Of a DNA stretch of 64,000 bases, positions 38,301-47,069 are shown in pieces. The DNA lies in contig JACPYL010000010.1 of the NCBI GenBank assembly GCA_016196065.1, positions 1,054,001 to 1,118,000 on the forward strand, read 5' to 3'. The DNA is from Acidobacteriota bacterium. Its GTDB lineage: Bacteria; Acidobacteriota; Terriglobia; Terriglobales; Acidobacteriaceae. Below the pieces are notes generated by a model. That model ran no database searches. It saw nothing but the letters and a program-made list of their open reading frames with translations, and was not told the DNA's origin. The first letter of the stretch is position 1. Every line of letters begins with the position of its first letter. A program made the position numbers and the translations under genes.

Positions 38301-38883
38301 CCGCGCGTGCGCGTTGTACTCAGAATGCCTGTCCATCTTTCAGGAACTTGAAGATCACGCCGGGGTCGCGTGGTCGCTCAACTACCAGGGGGATGTTGTG
38401 CGCGCTCAGGGCAATTTCGAAGAAGCACGCACATTGTACGAACAAGGTCTCGCGATGTTTCGGGAACTCGGTGACCAATGGGGAATTGCGGGCACGCTTG
38501 CGGATATGGGAAGCCTGGCGAGGGAACAGGAAAGTTATTCGAGCGCACGCTCTCTGTATCGGGAAAGTATCAGGATCTTTCAGGATCTAGGCCATAAACG
38601 AGGGATCGCGCGCCTGCTGGAATGCTTCGCATGCGCCGCTGCAGTGCAACACGAAGCTGAGCGTTCGTTGCGACTGGCAGGCGCAGCCGCCGCACTGAGA
38701 CAGACTATCGGCGCTCCTCTCACTACGTCAGAACAGGTCAAACTGGAAGCCAGCCTCGATCCGGCGCGGATGGCATTGTCTCCCGCACTAGCCGAGACAG
38801 CCTGGCTGGAGGGCAAGGCTTTGCCGGTGGAGAAGGCGGTCGACGAGGCCCTGCTGCCAGAGACAAGCACTCCCTTGCGGTGA
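35305..38883 (+). CDS. Winged-helix / Ser-Thr kinase / NB-ARC-like ATPase / TPR signalling protein
   Basis: The 1192-residue protein fuses four modules. An OmpR-type winged helix (10-105) ends in the typical QTVIGRGYRF. A Ser/Thr kinase (about 130-400) has GSGGMG, K167, HRD (D260) and DFG (D278). An STAND-type ATPase (about 450-800) has the P-loop GPGGIGKT at 490-497 and a downstream LLLLDNFEH Walker B. TPR-like repeats fill about 880-1150. All catalytic kinase residues needed for activity are seen. It likely senses a signal through the TPR/ATPase part and controls transcription directly; targets are unknown. The ATG at 35305 follows AGGGGTG. It is divergent from the small secreted protein upstream. 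Confidence 0.88.
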   Translation: MAIDPVKTAGPIRFGGDFELDLRAYELRRAGRVLKLERIPMELLLLLMEGKGQIVTRDQIIARIWGKDVFLDTDNSINAAIRKIRQVLKDDSEQPRFVQTVIGRGYRFIAPITETHVEVAVPRAIPGEDLIGKEVSHYRILSRLGSGGMGVVYEAEDIRLGRRVALKFLPDALAHDPKVVQRFEREARAASSLNHPNICTIYEVEEHDRQRVIVMELLEGESLTQRIREGTISTSDVLDFGIQACEALEAAHAKGIIHRDIKPGNIFLVGRGRVKVLDFGLAKVLPEQVAEENSEAEPLTEDGIIPGTTCYMSPEQVRGETVDARSDLFSLGVVLYEMATGERPFVARNRIMLMNAILNAKPTASSKLNPSLPAALDTIITRALEKNREKRFQHAADICLELKRLKQEIRNEPAPVAVAAPSGPHHRLERYGSIVAAIRDRLLEKPTKPVQARPTNLPVQRTGFVGREKEVADAIELLLRPDVRLVTVTGPGGIGKTRLAVQVASSLVQYFPGGVYFVPLASLGDPILMASVIVQMLGIRDFGTQPPIEILKEALRERLRAPILLLLDNFEHLIAAAPIVAELLATAHNLKILVTSRAVLHVYGEHEFPVPPLALPDSRSMTSIDDLSKYSAVALFLERAVAAKPDFELNQENSSAVAEICVRLDGLPLAIELAAARVKVLSPSAMRTRLASQLQLLTGGARDLPVRHQTLRATIDWSYDLLNAAEQRLFRRLSVFVGGWTLEGAEAVCDTKGDLDLDLLDGMTSMVDKSLVQQVEPMNGETRFVMLHTIREYALEKLELSGEKPATKRAHAAYCLVLAEEGASEQRITEGTGWLDRCTIEHDNFRAALDWLTENRETEWGLRLGAALFRFWESGEYLTEGRDRLGKLLKLAGPEGRTKACARAFFAAGVLASAQRDYASANVLTRESLDIARQLDDKLGVAVSLNALGVHARDNGEVEAALCLFEECLVLWRELGDRQAEARSISNLAGAVKLDGDYTRACALYSECLSIFQELEDHAGVAWSLNYQGDVVRAQGNFEEARTLYEQGLAMFRELGDQWGIAGTLADMGSLAREQESYSSARSLYRESIRIFQDLGHKRGIARLLECFACAAAVQHEAERSLRLAGAAAALRQTIGAPLTTSEQVKLEASLDPARMALSPALAETAWLEGKALPVEKAVDEALLPETSTPLR

Positions 38884-38899
38884 AGAACTTGGCCAGCGG

Positions 38900-39172
38900 T
38901 TATTCGGCGGTTGTCGGATCAATCAGACGACGGACAGCGGAGACGCGGTTGGAAGGGATTCCCACACGCCGGGCGTGCTCATGGATGGTTGCCTCATCCG
39001 GCGCGAGATAGACACAGTACACTTTGTCGCCGGTTACGTAGCTATGGAGCCACTGGATCCCGGGACCCATTCCTCTGAGAACGCTGACGGATTTTTGCGA
39101 TACTTCCCGGAGTTGGTCGGAGGTGAGATTTCCGGCTCCCGGGATTTCGCGTTCGATTACAAATTTGGGCAT
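38900..39172 (-). CDS. DUF4242 family protein
   Basis: The 90-residue protein matches the DUF4242 pattern: an N-terminal MPKFVIEREIPGAG, then SYVTGDKVYCVYLAPDE and a C-terminal RVSAVRRLIDPTTAE. Family members are small ferredoxin-like folds; one actinobacterial member binds nickel, but the role here is unknown. It ends 16 bases from the kinase gene (convergent) and is divergent from the OsmC gene. Confidence 0.85.
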   Translation of the reverse strand: MPKFVIEREIPGAGNLTSDQLREVSQKSVSVLRGMGPGIQWLHSYVTGDKVYCVYLAPDEATIHEHARRVGIPSNRVSAVRRLIDPTTAE

Positions 39173-39279
39173 CAGAATTTCACTGTTGCCCAGATGCTAG
39201 CATGCAGTTAGAGGGGCTTCAAGGCGCCGAACGCGCTAACCGGGACCGAAGAATCAAAAAGAGGGAAGAGAGGCTGGTT

Positions 39280-39786
39280 GTGGACATTCGATCGCTTCAG
39301 AAACCGCTCAAAGATCAATACCGCAGTGACCCGAACGCGTCCCGCATCACCATCCGCGCGAAGGGTACGCAGACCGACATTCCGGTGACCTGCTCGGTCG
39401 ATATCGGACGCGCCATCTACCAAGCCGAAGCTCACAAAGGAGTCGGTGGCGCTGGTGCTGGCGCTTGCTCCGGAGACCTTTTGCTCGGAGCGCTTGCTGC
39501 TTGCGCCCAGATTACTTGTCAGATGGTAGCCGCAGCGATGGCCATCCCAACCGAGAGCATCGCCGTGACGGCGGAAGGGGACTTGGATCTCCGCGGTACG
39601 CTGGGGATATCCAAAGAGGTGCCGGTTGGTTTTGAGACCATTCAACTTCAATTCGATATCGTTGCTCCGCAGGCAACAACCGATCAACTCCGCGCCCTGC
39701 GGGAAAAAACAGAACAATATTGTGTCGTGATGCAAACGCTAACGCGGCCGCCCAGTTTAGAGACGAAGTGGGCTGGACTCGGCTGA
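39280..39786 (+). CDS. OsmC family protein
   Basis: The 168-residue protein has the OsmC fold pattern. A central GAGAGACSGDLLLGALAACAQITCQMVA helix carries Cys residues, and a late segment contains EQYCVVMQTL. In the family the two conserved Cys act as thiol peroxidase residues against organic hydroperoxides. GTG 39280, 8 bases after GAGAGG, is preferred; an ATG at 39202 would add a charged tail of 26 residues. It is followed 19 bases later by wecB. Confidence 0.8.
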   Translation: MDIRSLQKPLKDQYRSDPNASRITIRAKGTQTDIPVTCSVDIGRAIYQAEAHKGVGGAGAGACSGDLLLGALAACAQITCQMVAAAMAIPTESIAVTAEGDLDLRGTLGISKEVPVGFETIQLQFDIVAPQATTDQLRALREKTEQYCVVMQTLTRPPSLETKWAGLG

Positions 39787-39805
39787 AATGTCGGAAGAAC
39801 GGATC

Positions 39806-40867
39806 ATGAAAGTATTCCACGTCGTCGGAGCACGTCCGAATTTTATGAAGGTGGCGCCTGTTCTTGAAGCGCTGCGGGCTCGCAAGAATGTGGTGCAGAC
39901 TCTGGTCCACACCGGCCAGCACTATGACGCCAACATGTCGGACGTATTCTTTCAGCAACTGGACATTCCATCTCCTGATGTAAATCTTGCAGTTGGACCT
40001 GGTACGCACGCGACGCAGACCGCCGATATCATGACGCGGCTTGAGCCGGTCGTCGTGCAAAACCAACCAGACATTGTGCTCGTCTATGGAGACGTGAATT
40101 CCACGGTCGCTACCGCTCTGGTCTGCGCCAAGTTAGGAATTCGTGTGGGCCATGTCGAGGCTGGCTTGCGCTCGTTTGATCGCACCATGCCGGAAGAAGT
40201 GAACCGGTTGGTGACCGATCAACTGGCGGACCTTCTGTTCACTCCGTCGGAGGACGGCGACCAGAACCTTCTCCGCGAAGGGATTGCCTCTGGGAAAATT
40301 CATCGTGTCGGCAATGTCATGATTGACTCGCTGGTTCGTTTGCTTCCGATGGCGAAGGAATGCAGTACGAAGGGGTTTCCGGAGCGCTATGTGCTCGTGA
40401 CTTTGCACCGGCCCGCCAATGTTGACGATAGCGCGAGTTTGAAAGGGATTCTAGAGTCCCTGCTGGATGTAAACGAGAGGATCGCAGTGGTGTTCCCGGT
40501 TCATCCGCGTACGCGCCAGCGGATTGCCGGCCTTGGAGTGCCGCTCGGTAATCTGCATTTGTGTGAGCCGCTGCCGTACATTGAGTTTCTTGCCTTGCAG
40601 AGTCGTGCGACTGCAGTGTTAACGGACTCGGGTGGCATGCAGGAGGAGACGACTTACCTGGGCGTGCCGTGTCTCACGCTGCGCAGCAACACCGAGCGCC
40701 CCGTCACCGTGACGATGGGTACGAATATTCTGGTGGGGCAGAATCGGCAGATGCTCACGGCGGAACTCACGAAGATTCTGGATGGCAAGGCCAAGCAGGG
40801 CCACATTCCACCCTTGTGGGACGGTCACACCGGCGATCGCATCGCCGATGTGCTGTGCGGTGACTGA
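39806..40867 (+). CDS. wecB: UDP-N-acetylglucosamine 2-epimerase (non-hydrolysing)
   Basis: The 353-residue enzyme interconverts UDP-GlcNAc and UDP-ManNAc. It has the N-terminal GARPNFMKVAPV, VYGDVNSTVA, HVEAGLRSFDRTMPEEVNR and the C-terminal TDSGGMQEETTYLGVPCLTLRSNTERP motifs that are diagnostic for WecB. The ATG at 39806 (MKVFHVVG) follows GGAAGAACGG; an ATG 18 bases upstream is also in frame. It probably supplies ManNAc for a surface polysaccharide, perhaps the exopolysaccharide encoded from 50 kb on. Confidence 0.93.
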   Translation: MKVFHVVGARPNFMKVAPVLEALRARKNVVQTLVHTGQHYDANMSDVFFQQLDIPSPDVNLAVGPGTHATQTADIMTRLEPVVVQNQPDIVLVYGDVNSTVATALVCAKLGIRVGHVEAGLRSFDRTMPEEVNRLVTDQLADLLFTPSEDGDQNLLREGIASGKIHRVGNVMIDSLVRLLPMAKECSTKGFPERYVLVTLHRPANVDDSASLKGILESLLDVNERIAVVFPVHPRTRQRIAGLGVPLGNLHLCEPLPYIEFLALQSRATAVLTDSGGMQEETTYLGVPCLTLRSNTERPVTVTMGTNILVGQNRQMLTAELTKILDGKAKQGHIPPLWDGHTGDRIADVLCGD

Positions 40868-40897
40868 GTAGCCAACCTGTAGAAATTCAAAACGCCT

Positions 40898-43800
40898 TTA
40901 CGGCGACGGAATTACTGCTTGTACTTCATTCGAGTTTCCGCTCTCCACGTCATTTCCATCGACGGCGCGGGTCACGTAGAAATAGGTCTGTCCCGAGGAG
41001 ACTGTGTTGTCGGTGTATGCCAACCCTGCATTCAGCGTTCCGTTGACTTTCGTATACGGCCCGCCCGCCACCGTTCCGCGATAGATGTTATATCCAACGA
41101 CGCCGGGAGTCGTGCTGGCGTTCCAGGTCAGGTCAACACTGTGCGGCAAGGGCGCCTGGCCATTGCCTGTGAGTGTTTCGACGGTCGGCGAATTCGATGC
41201 GTTGCTGACAAAGGTGAGGCTGGCGTTGGCCGCGCCGGCTGCGTTCGGTGTGAATGTAACCGTGAAGGACGCGGACTGGCCCGCGGCAATCGTCTTCGGG
41301 AACGTAATCCCTGAGAGAACGAACTCGCTGCTGTTGCTGGTTCCTGACGATACTGTGACGGAAGCTCCTGTCGCGGTCAGGCTGCCGGGCAGTGCGGAAC
41401 TCGCGCCAACAACCACGTTGCCGAAGTTCAGAGTGACAGGGTTGACTGCTAACGTACCCGGAGCTCCTCCCGTGCCAGACAACCCAATATTCAGCGTGGA
41501 GTTGGAGGCGTCGGAAATAATTGCCAGGTTACCGCTCACAGCCCCAGCAGAGACTGGCGTAAAGGTTGCAGTGAAGGTCACGCTCTGGCCCGCAGTCAGG
41601 GTTGCAGGCAACGTCAATCCAGAGATCGAGAAGCCGGTTCCCGTAACATTCGCTTGCGAAATCGTGACTGTGGTTCCGCCTGAGTTGGTCACTGTTTCTG
41701 AAAGATTCTTGCTGCTTCCGACCTGAACAGTCCCAAACGCAAGGCTGGTCGGATTGGCAGACAAAGTACCCGGAGCTACGCCGGTTCCGGAAAGGGCAAT
41801 ATTGAGATTTGGATTCGAGCCATTCGACGTGATCGCGACATTGCCGCTCGATGCTCCCGCAACCGTGGGTGCGAATTGAACCGCAAACGTTGTGCTCTGG
41901 CCGGGCGTGAGTGTCAGCGGCAGACTGAGTCCGCTGATGCTGTATCCGCTGCCCGTTGCCGACGCGGCGGAAATCGTGAGATTCGATCCACCGGAGTTGG
42001 TCAGAGTTTCGTTCAACGACTTTGAGTTCCCGATCGTGACACTGCCGAAACTCAAACTTACCGGATTCGGCGTGATCTGACCCGGGGCAACTCCAGTACC
42101 TGTCAGCGCGATGTTCAGTGGCGAATTGGATGCGTCAGACACGACGGCCAGGTTGCCGCTCACCGCACCGCCGACGGTCGGAGCAAACTTAACCGAGAAC
42201 GTTACCGTCTGCGTGGGAGTCAAAGTTACGGGAAGCGTCAGCCCCGTGATGGAGAAGCCTGCGCCCGTTACATTGGCTTGCGAGATGGTGACGTTGACTC
42301 CACCGGTGTTGGTCAAAGTTTCCGACAGACTTGAGTTGCTGTTGATCTGGACATTGCCGAACGGCAAACTCACCGGATTCGCCGAGAGCGTACCCGCGGC
42401 GACGCCCGTTCCTGCAAGGGCGATGTTCAGCGTGGGGTTGGAACCGTCCGACGTAATCGTTACGTTGCCGCTGGCTGCTCCGAGCGAAGCGGGAGCAAAC
42501 TGCACGTTGAACGTGGTGCTCTGGCCTGCGTTGAGCGTAACCGGCAACGTGAGTCCGCTCATGCTGAATCCCGTTCCGCTGGCGGATGCTGCTGAAATTG
42601 TCAGTGCCGTGCCGCCGGAGTTCGTCAGAGTCTCCGTCAGAGTTTTCGATCCGCCGACTGCCACGTTGCCGAAATTCTGGCTGGCGGGATTCGGAGTGAT
42701 CTGCCCGGGCGTAACGCCTTTTCCGGAGAGTGGAACGGTCAGCGTTGGATTGCTTGCATCTGATGTGATCGTAAGATTGCCACTGCTGCTGCCCGCCGCT
42801 ACTGGCGTAAATGTGGCATCGAAAGTGGTGGTCTGCCCGGCGGCAAGTACAACGGGCAAACTTGGACCGGTGAAGCTGAACCCGTTACCGGTCGCTGCCG
42901 CGGCCGAGATCGTAACCGTCGAGCCGCCACTGTTGGTGACGACAACCGAGACCGTCTTGTTGTTGCCGAGCGTCACATTGCCGAAAGCTACGCTGCTCGG
43001 ATTCGCAATCAACGACCCAGGAGCCACTCCGGTACCGGTGAGAGCGATGTTCAATGGCGATCCCGGCGCATCAGAAACCATCGCCAGATTGCCACTGACG
43101 CTACCTGCCACGGTGGGCGCAAACTTCACGGTGAACGTCACAGCCTGATTCGGTGTCAGTGTCGTCGGGAGTGTGAGGCCGACCACGGACAATCCCGAGC
43201 CTGTAACCGTGGCTTGGGAAATGACGACGTTCGATCCGCCGGTGTTGGTCAGTGTCTCCGACAGAGTTGAATTGTTTCCTACTTGAACGCTGCCGAAAGC
43301 GAGGCTGGTTGGATTCGCAGAAAGCGCTCCGGGTGTTGTGCCATTTCCCGAGAGTGCGATGTTCAAATTCGGATTGGAGCCGTTGGAAGTGATGCTGATG
43401 TTTCCACTCGCTCCACCGGCCGAGGTTGGTGCGAACTGCACATTGAACGTGGTGCTCTGGCCGGCAGCCAATGTCAAAGGCAAAGTAAGGCCGCTGAGAC
43501 TGAAGCCTGTTCCGCTGGCCGATGCCGCGGATATGGTGACACTGGTTCCACCGGAGTTAGTCAGAGTCTCGGTAAGCGTCTTCGTATTTCCTACCAACAC
43601 GTTTCCAAAGCTCAGGCTGGCGGGGTTGGGTGCAATCTGCCCTTGCGTTACGCCGGTTCCGGTCAAGCCGATGTTCAACGGAGACCCAGGCGCATCCGAA
43701 ACGATTGCCAATGTTCCGTTGGCTGCGCCCGCAGAGGTCGGAGAAAACGTTACGGTGAAGGCCGCGCTCTGACTTGGGGCCAGCGTGACGGGCAGAGTCA

Positions 43801-45043
43801 GGCCGCTGATCGAGTATGCCGTGCCGGTGATGTTGGCCTGAGAAATTGTGACGCTCGTTCCACCGTTGTTGGTGATCGTTTCAGATTTGTTGCTCGTGGT
43901 TCCGATTTGTACGTTGCCAAACGCGAGACTGGCTGGAGATGCGGACAACTGGCCCGGAGCGTTACCCGTTCCTGTGAGCGAAATATTGAGAGTCGGGTTC
44001 GATGCGTCGGATACGAGCGCCAGGTTGCCATTCACCGCTCCAGCGGAGGTGGGCGCGAACTTCACGTTAAAGGAAACGCTCTGGTTCACCGCGATCGTCG
44101 CTGGAAGGGTAAGACCACTGATCGAGAATCCCGCACCGGTGACATTGGCCTGCGAGATGGTAAGTGGCGATCCACCGGTGTTGGTCAACGTTTCGGACTT
44201 CGTGCTGTTGCTCCCCACGACGACATTGCCAAACGCGAGACTCGTTGGATTTGCACTCAGCGTCCCGGCATTGACGCCCACGCCATTCAGAGTCAACACG
44301 ACGACGTCGGCTTGTTGGATCTGACCCTTTGCCTTTCTCCCTTGGGCTCGGGCCTGTGCGGAGGTTGTCGAGAACGTCACGCTGCCGCTGAAGTTGCCGG
44401 GCGAGGTCGGCGCAAACGTGACAGTGAGAGGTGCGGTGCCTCCCGCGTGCAGGGTAAGCGGCAATGCAAGGTTGCCGATCGTGAAACTGGCTCCACTCAA
44501 GGAAGCTTGATCGATGGTGAGATCAGTAGTACCGCTATTCGTTAAGGTTACGTTGCTTGCCTTGTTGGCCCCGACCTTGATATTTCCAAAGTTAACCGAG
44601 GCGGGACTCAAGGTGAGCTGACCAGGTTCGACACCCTCGCCAGTTACGTCCACGGAAGCCACAAATTGCTGGTTGTCGCCAAATGAAATCGTCTTGGTGA
44701 CACTGCCTGCCACCGATGGCTGGAACTGAAGGCTGAACGGGGCGGCCTGTCCCGGACTCATCGTAAAAGGCAGCGTGATCCCGGTGACCTGCACAGTCGC
44801 ATCGAGACCGCTGATTGAAACAATCGTGACGCTGGTAGTCTTGAAGTTCGTCAGCGTGTTCTGAATCGTCTTGCTGCTCCCCAAGGCAACTTTGCCGAAA
44901 TCGACGCTGGGATCGGACACGACCACCGAGTCGTTGATCTGGTTCTGGTGTTTTCCGAGCAACTGACAGCCGGTAAGGGAAATGAGGGCAGCAGCGATCA
45001 GGAGGTAGCCAAGACTGGTTCGGCCTAACAATCGTACTTTCAA
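40898..45043 (-). CDS. Lipoprotein of twelve choice-of-anchor-D repeats with a C-terminal FN3 domain
   Basis: The 1381-residue minus-strand protein begins with a lipoprotein signal (lipobox LTGC near residue 26). Twelve Ig-like repeats of about 104 residues follow, each with a pattern like NPxSLxFGNVxVG, LTNxGG, GLTLP and FAPTxAG. It ends in a fibronectin type III domain (about 1290-1381, with VDLTWNAS and YNIYRG). It starts at TTG 45043; GAGGT lies 8-9 bases ahead and no ATG is near. Surface adhesion or matrix binding is likely but unproven. Repeats 3-11 largely use two subtypes, ISQANVTG and ISAASASG. Confidence 0.85.
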   Translation of the reverse strand: MKVRLLGRTSLGYLLIAAALISLTGCQLLGKHQNQINDSVVVSDPSVDFGKVALGSSKTIQNTLTNFKTTSVTIVSISGLDATVQVTGITLPFTMSPGQAAPFSLQFQPSVAGSVTKTISFGDNQQFVASVDVTGEGVEPGQLTLSPASVNFGNIKVGANKASNVTLTNSGTTDLTIDQASLSGASFTIGNLALPLTLHAGGTAPLTVTFAPTSPGNFSGSVTFSTTSAQARAQGRKAKGQIQQADVVVLTLNGVGVNAGTLSANPTSLAFGNVVVGSNSTKSETLTNTGGSPLTISQANVTGAGFSISGLTLPATIAVNQSVSFNVKFAPTSAGAVNGNLALVSDASNPTLNISLTGTGNAPGQLSASPASLAFGNVQIGTTSNKSETITNNGGTSVTISQANITGTAYSISGLTLPVTLAPSQSAAFTVTFSPTSAGAANGTLAIVSDAPGSPLNIGLTGTGVTQGQIAPNPASLSFGNVLVGNTKTLTETLTNSGGTSVTISAASASGTGFSLSGLTLPLTLAAGQSTTFNVQFAPTSAGGASGNISITSNGSNPNLNIALSGNGTTPGALSANPTSLAFGSVQVGNNSTLSETLTNTGGSNVVISQATVTGSGLSVVGLTLPTTLTPNQAVTFTVKFAPTVAGSVSGNLAMVSDAPGSPLNIALTGTGVAPGSLIANPSSVAFGNVTLGNNKTVSVVVTNSGGSTVTISAAAATGNGFSFTGPSLPVVLAAGQTTTFDATFTPVAAGSSSGNLTITSDASNPTLTVPLSGKGVTPGQITPNPASQNFGNVAVGGSKTLTETLTNSGGTALTISAASASGTGFSMSGLTLPVTLNAGQSTTFNVQFAPASLGAASGNVTITSDGSNPTLNIALAGTGVAAGTLSANPVSLPFGNVQINSNSSLSETLTNTGGVNVTISQANVTGAGFSITGLTLPVTLTPTQTVTFSVKFAPTVGGAVSGNLAVVSDASNSPLNIALTGTGVAPGQITPNPVSLSFGSVTIGNSKSLNETLTNSGGSNLTISAASATGSGYSISGLSLPLTLTPGQSTTFAVQFAPTVAGASSGNVAITSNGSNPNLNIALSGTGVAPGTLSANPTSLAFGTVQVGSSKNLSETVTNSGGTTVTISQANVTGTGFSISGLTLPATLTAGQSVTFTATFTPVSAGAVSGNLAIISDASNSTLNIGLSGTGGAPGTLAVNPVTLNFGNVVVGASSALPGSLTATGASVTVSSGTSNSSEFVLSGITFPKTIAAGQSASFTVTFTPNAAGAANASLTFVSNASNSPTVETLTGNGQAPLPHSVDLTWNASTTPGVVGYNIYRGTVAGGPYTKVNGTLNAGLAYTDNTVSSGQTYFYVTRAVDGNDVESGNSNEVQAVIPSP
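41145..44930 (-). repeat. Twelve tandem ~312-base repeats coding Ig-like domains
   Basis: The protein repeat of about 104 residues is visible at the DNA level as a ~312-base period, clearest between about 41500 and 44250. Two alternating subtypes (ISQANVTG and ISAASASG) suggest that units or pairs of units were copied. The outermost repeats (first two and last) are the most divergent. Confidence 0.85.
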
Positions 45044-45799
45044 GAGTCCAGACCTCGTAAGTGCCGTAATTCACGCTTACGGCGGGGGAATTCAGGTCAC
45101 AGGAGCCGTGCTGTACATGGCTCCCAACGAATTGATTGTCAAGGCCAGTACCGGAAATCGGATAGATTGCGGAAGGACTACGGAAAGTACGGAATCGTAC
45201 ACAGCACCATGGTTTGCGAAATTCCTTTAGGGTAGTTTGTGTTACAGCTGTGCACCTGCGGAATCACGAAAAGTACAATGTGCTGTTGTCCAGCAGTACA
45301 TGGCCTGCGGAGTCTCCGAATTTACCGAAAAGCCTTGCCTGACGTGGCTTTCGGCCTGGCTCGGTACTTGACTTGCAATGCCGAAATCCATCTCGCGGCG
45401 TGCTCGGATTACTTGTTTCACGAGCCATCCTTTCCGCGGACAGAACCGCGCTGCGATCAAGGCTTTGTTCGGTTTCAAACCCTTCTGCGCATTCTCAGGC
45501 GGAAATGAAAAAGGTCAAAACTCGGAAGGGCATCTTGCGCGGAAAAATGCGTGGACTGGGCGAAAAGGTGCTCGCGATTTGATGACATGTGAAAACATTT
45601 TCCTACAACACCCCTTCCATGCGCTCCGACCGGGGTAAAGACGTGTTTTCGAGGGCGAAGGACACCGCCGCTCTTGTGGTTCTAAGTACTACAGCGAGTG
45701 GTTTTTCCGAGCCCGGGGTTAACATAGAATAGCCTTGCACGCAGTTGGCAGGGCGCGTGCACGTTTCTAAGGATCACGAACACCAGTGAGGGGACACCG
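45044..45799. other. Intergenic region of 756 bases
   Basis: No convincing protein gene was found. The left part holds the promoter and ribosome-binding site of the repeat lipoprotein (minus strand), with inverted arms CGTAAG/CTTACG (about 45055-45060 and 45076-45081). A possible 25-residue Lys-rich reading frame (ATG 45505 to TGA 45582) is too short to call. The right end holds the leader of the basic secreted protein, with a -10-like TAGAAT about 75 bases before its start. Nothing matches an RNA family that I can recognise. Confidence 0.5.
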
Positions 45800-46180
45800 A
45801 TGAGATACGCAGCAGTACTGGCACTGGCTCTAGCAGGGTTGACGATGACCGCCTCTGCGCAGAAGCCCCAGAAAGTTAAGACCAAGCCGTCGCACAGCGA
45901 AGAAAAAGAGTCCAAAGGCAGTCACGCCGTGAGAGAGCCGGCCAACCGGACTTCCGCCGCCCAGGAACTCAAGCGTGTTGAACAGTCCGGTTCAAAACTT
46001 TCGGTGCGGAAGTCGGAGAACGCCAAACCCGCCCGTGTGAACCCGGCATTGCGGGCCCAGCGGAAAGATGCGAATCCGCCGATTCATTTTGCGTCCTCGG
46101 GTGGTTCAGGCAAGGGCGGTAAAGGCAAGGCGGGCGATCCCTACAAGGGACGTCTGCGGCACAAAGGAAATCGCCACTAG
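45800..46180 (+). CDS. Small secreted basic protein
   Basis: The 126-residue protein has a clear signal peptide (MRYAAVLALALAGLTMTASA, cleavage near residue 20). The mature chain is basic and low in hydrophobic residues, rich in Lys, Ser, Ala and Arg, and ends in a Gly/Lys-rich tail (GGSGKGGKGKAGDP). It starts at an ATG preceded by GAGGGG. No family was recognised; it may bind nucleic acid or acidic polymers outside the membrane. Confidence 0.65.
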   Translation: MRYAAVLALALAGLTMTASAQKPQKVKTKPSHSEEKESKGSHAVREPANRTSAAQELKRVEQSGSKLSVRKSENAKPARVNPALRAQRKDANPPIHFASSGGSGKGGKGKAGDPYKGRLRHKGNRH

Positions 46181-46203
46181 GGCGATCTCCCAAAAAAAGT
46201 TCG

Positions 46204-46971
46204 TCACGATATTGTGGATTGATCCCGGGCCGGGGCTGCTTGCACATCTGCAGCTTTGGCCCATGGTTCTTTCAGGGAATACTTCGCCAGGCAATACAGG
46301 GCTCGGACGCCGTCTTTCCATCCAATCTTCTTGCCCTCTTCGTAGGTGCGGCCGGAGTAGCTGATTCCCACCTCGTAGATCCGCAGTCGCCGGCGCGCGA
46401 CTTTGACCGTAATTTCAGGCTCAAATCCAAAGCGATCTTCTTCGATCGGGATCGACTGAATCACTTCGCGGCGGAATACCTTGTAGCAGGTTTCCATGTC
46501 CGACAGATTGATGTTGGTCAGGCAATTGGAGAGCAGTGTGAGCGCGCGATTGCCCACCGAATGCCAGAAGTACAGCACTCGATGGGGGCCGTCACCCAGA
46601 AATCGCGATCCAAAGACAACATCGGCGCGTCCCTGGATGAGTGGCTCCAGTAAGCGCGGGTATTCGGCGGGATCGTACTCCAGGTCGGCGTCTTGAATGA
46701 TGACGAAGTCGCCGGTTGCTTCCTGAATTCCGCGCCGGAGTGCTGCCCCTTTACCCATATTGTGTGGCTGGAGAAGCGTCCGGATTTGTAAATGTTCTTG
46801 CCCGAGTTCAGCCAGGATTTCTCGTGAGCCGTCGGTTGAACCGTCGTCTACACAGAGCAGTTCGATATCGATGGGGAGGGACAGGACTCTCCGCACGGCC
46901 TCGCGCACCGTAGCGCGCTCGTTGTACACCGGCATCACGACTGAGAGTTTCATACTTTGTGGCATGTTCAT
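46204..46971 (-). CDS. Glycosyltransferase family 2 (dolichyl-phosphate-mannose-synthase-like)
   Basis: The 255-residue enzyme has the GT2 nucleotide-sugar fold. SVVMPVYNE is near the start, then [24 protein letters not shown] (the DxD-type metal site) and the acceptor-region motif [11 protein letters not shown]. No long membrane tail is present. It probably transfers a sugar to a polyprenyl phosphate lipid. The start may be the first ATG (46971) or the one 6 codons later; no strong ribosome-binding site decides. Confidence 0.88.
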   Translation of the reverse strand: MNMPQSMKLSVVMPVYNERATVREAVRRVLSLPIDIELLCVDDGSTDGSREILAELGQEHLQIRTLLQPHNMGKGAALRRGIQEATGDFVIIQDADLEYDPAEYPRLLEPLIQGRADVVFGSRFLGDGPHRVLYFWHSVGNRALTLLSNCLTNINLSDMETCYKVFRREVIQSIPIEEDRFGFEPEITVKVARRRLRIYEVGISYSGRTYEEGKKIGWKDGVRALYCLAKYSLKEPWAKAADVQAAPARDQSTIS

Positions 46972-47069
46972 CGACCGTCAGACGAGTGGATGGTCGTCCG
47001 AATGGATCGTCGAACGTAGTCGATTGTAAACCGCCGGTCATGCCACGGCAGTATGGGTCGTCGCGATCC

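Noticed and set aside
41085-43148. Plus-strand open frames opposite the repeat lipoprotein (up to 345 codons, repetitive)
   Set aside because: Their repeats only mirror the minus-strand repeats; the minus-strand product has a signal peptide and known fold.
45505-45582. 25-codon Lys/Arg-rich open frame in the long intergenic region
   Set aside because: Short, with only a weak ribosome-binding site and no supporting context.
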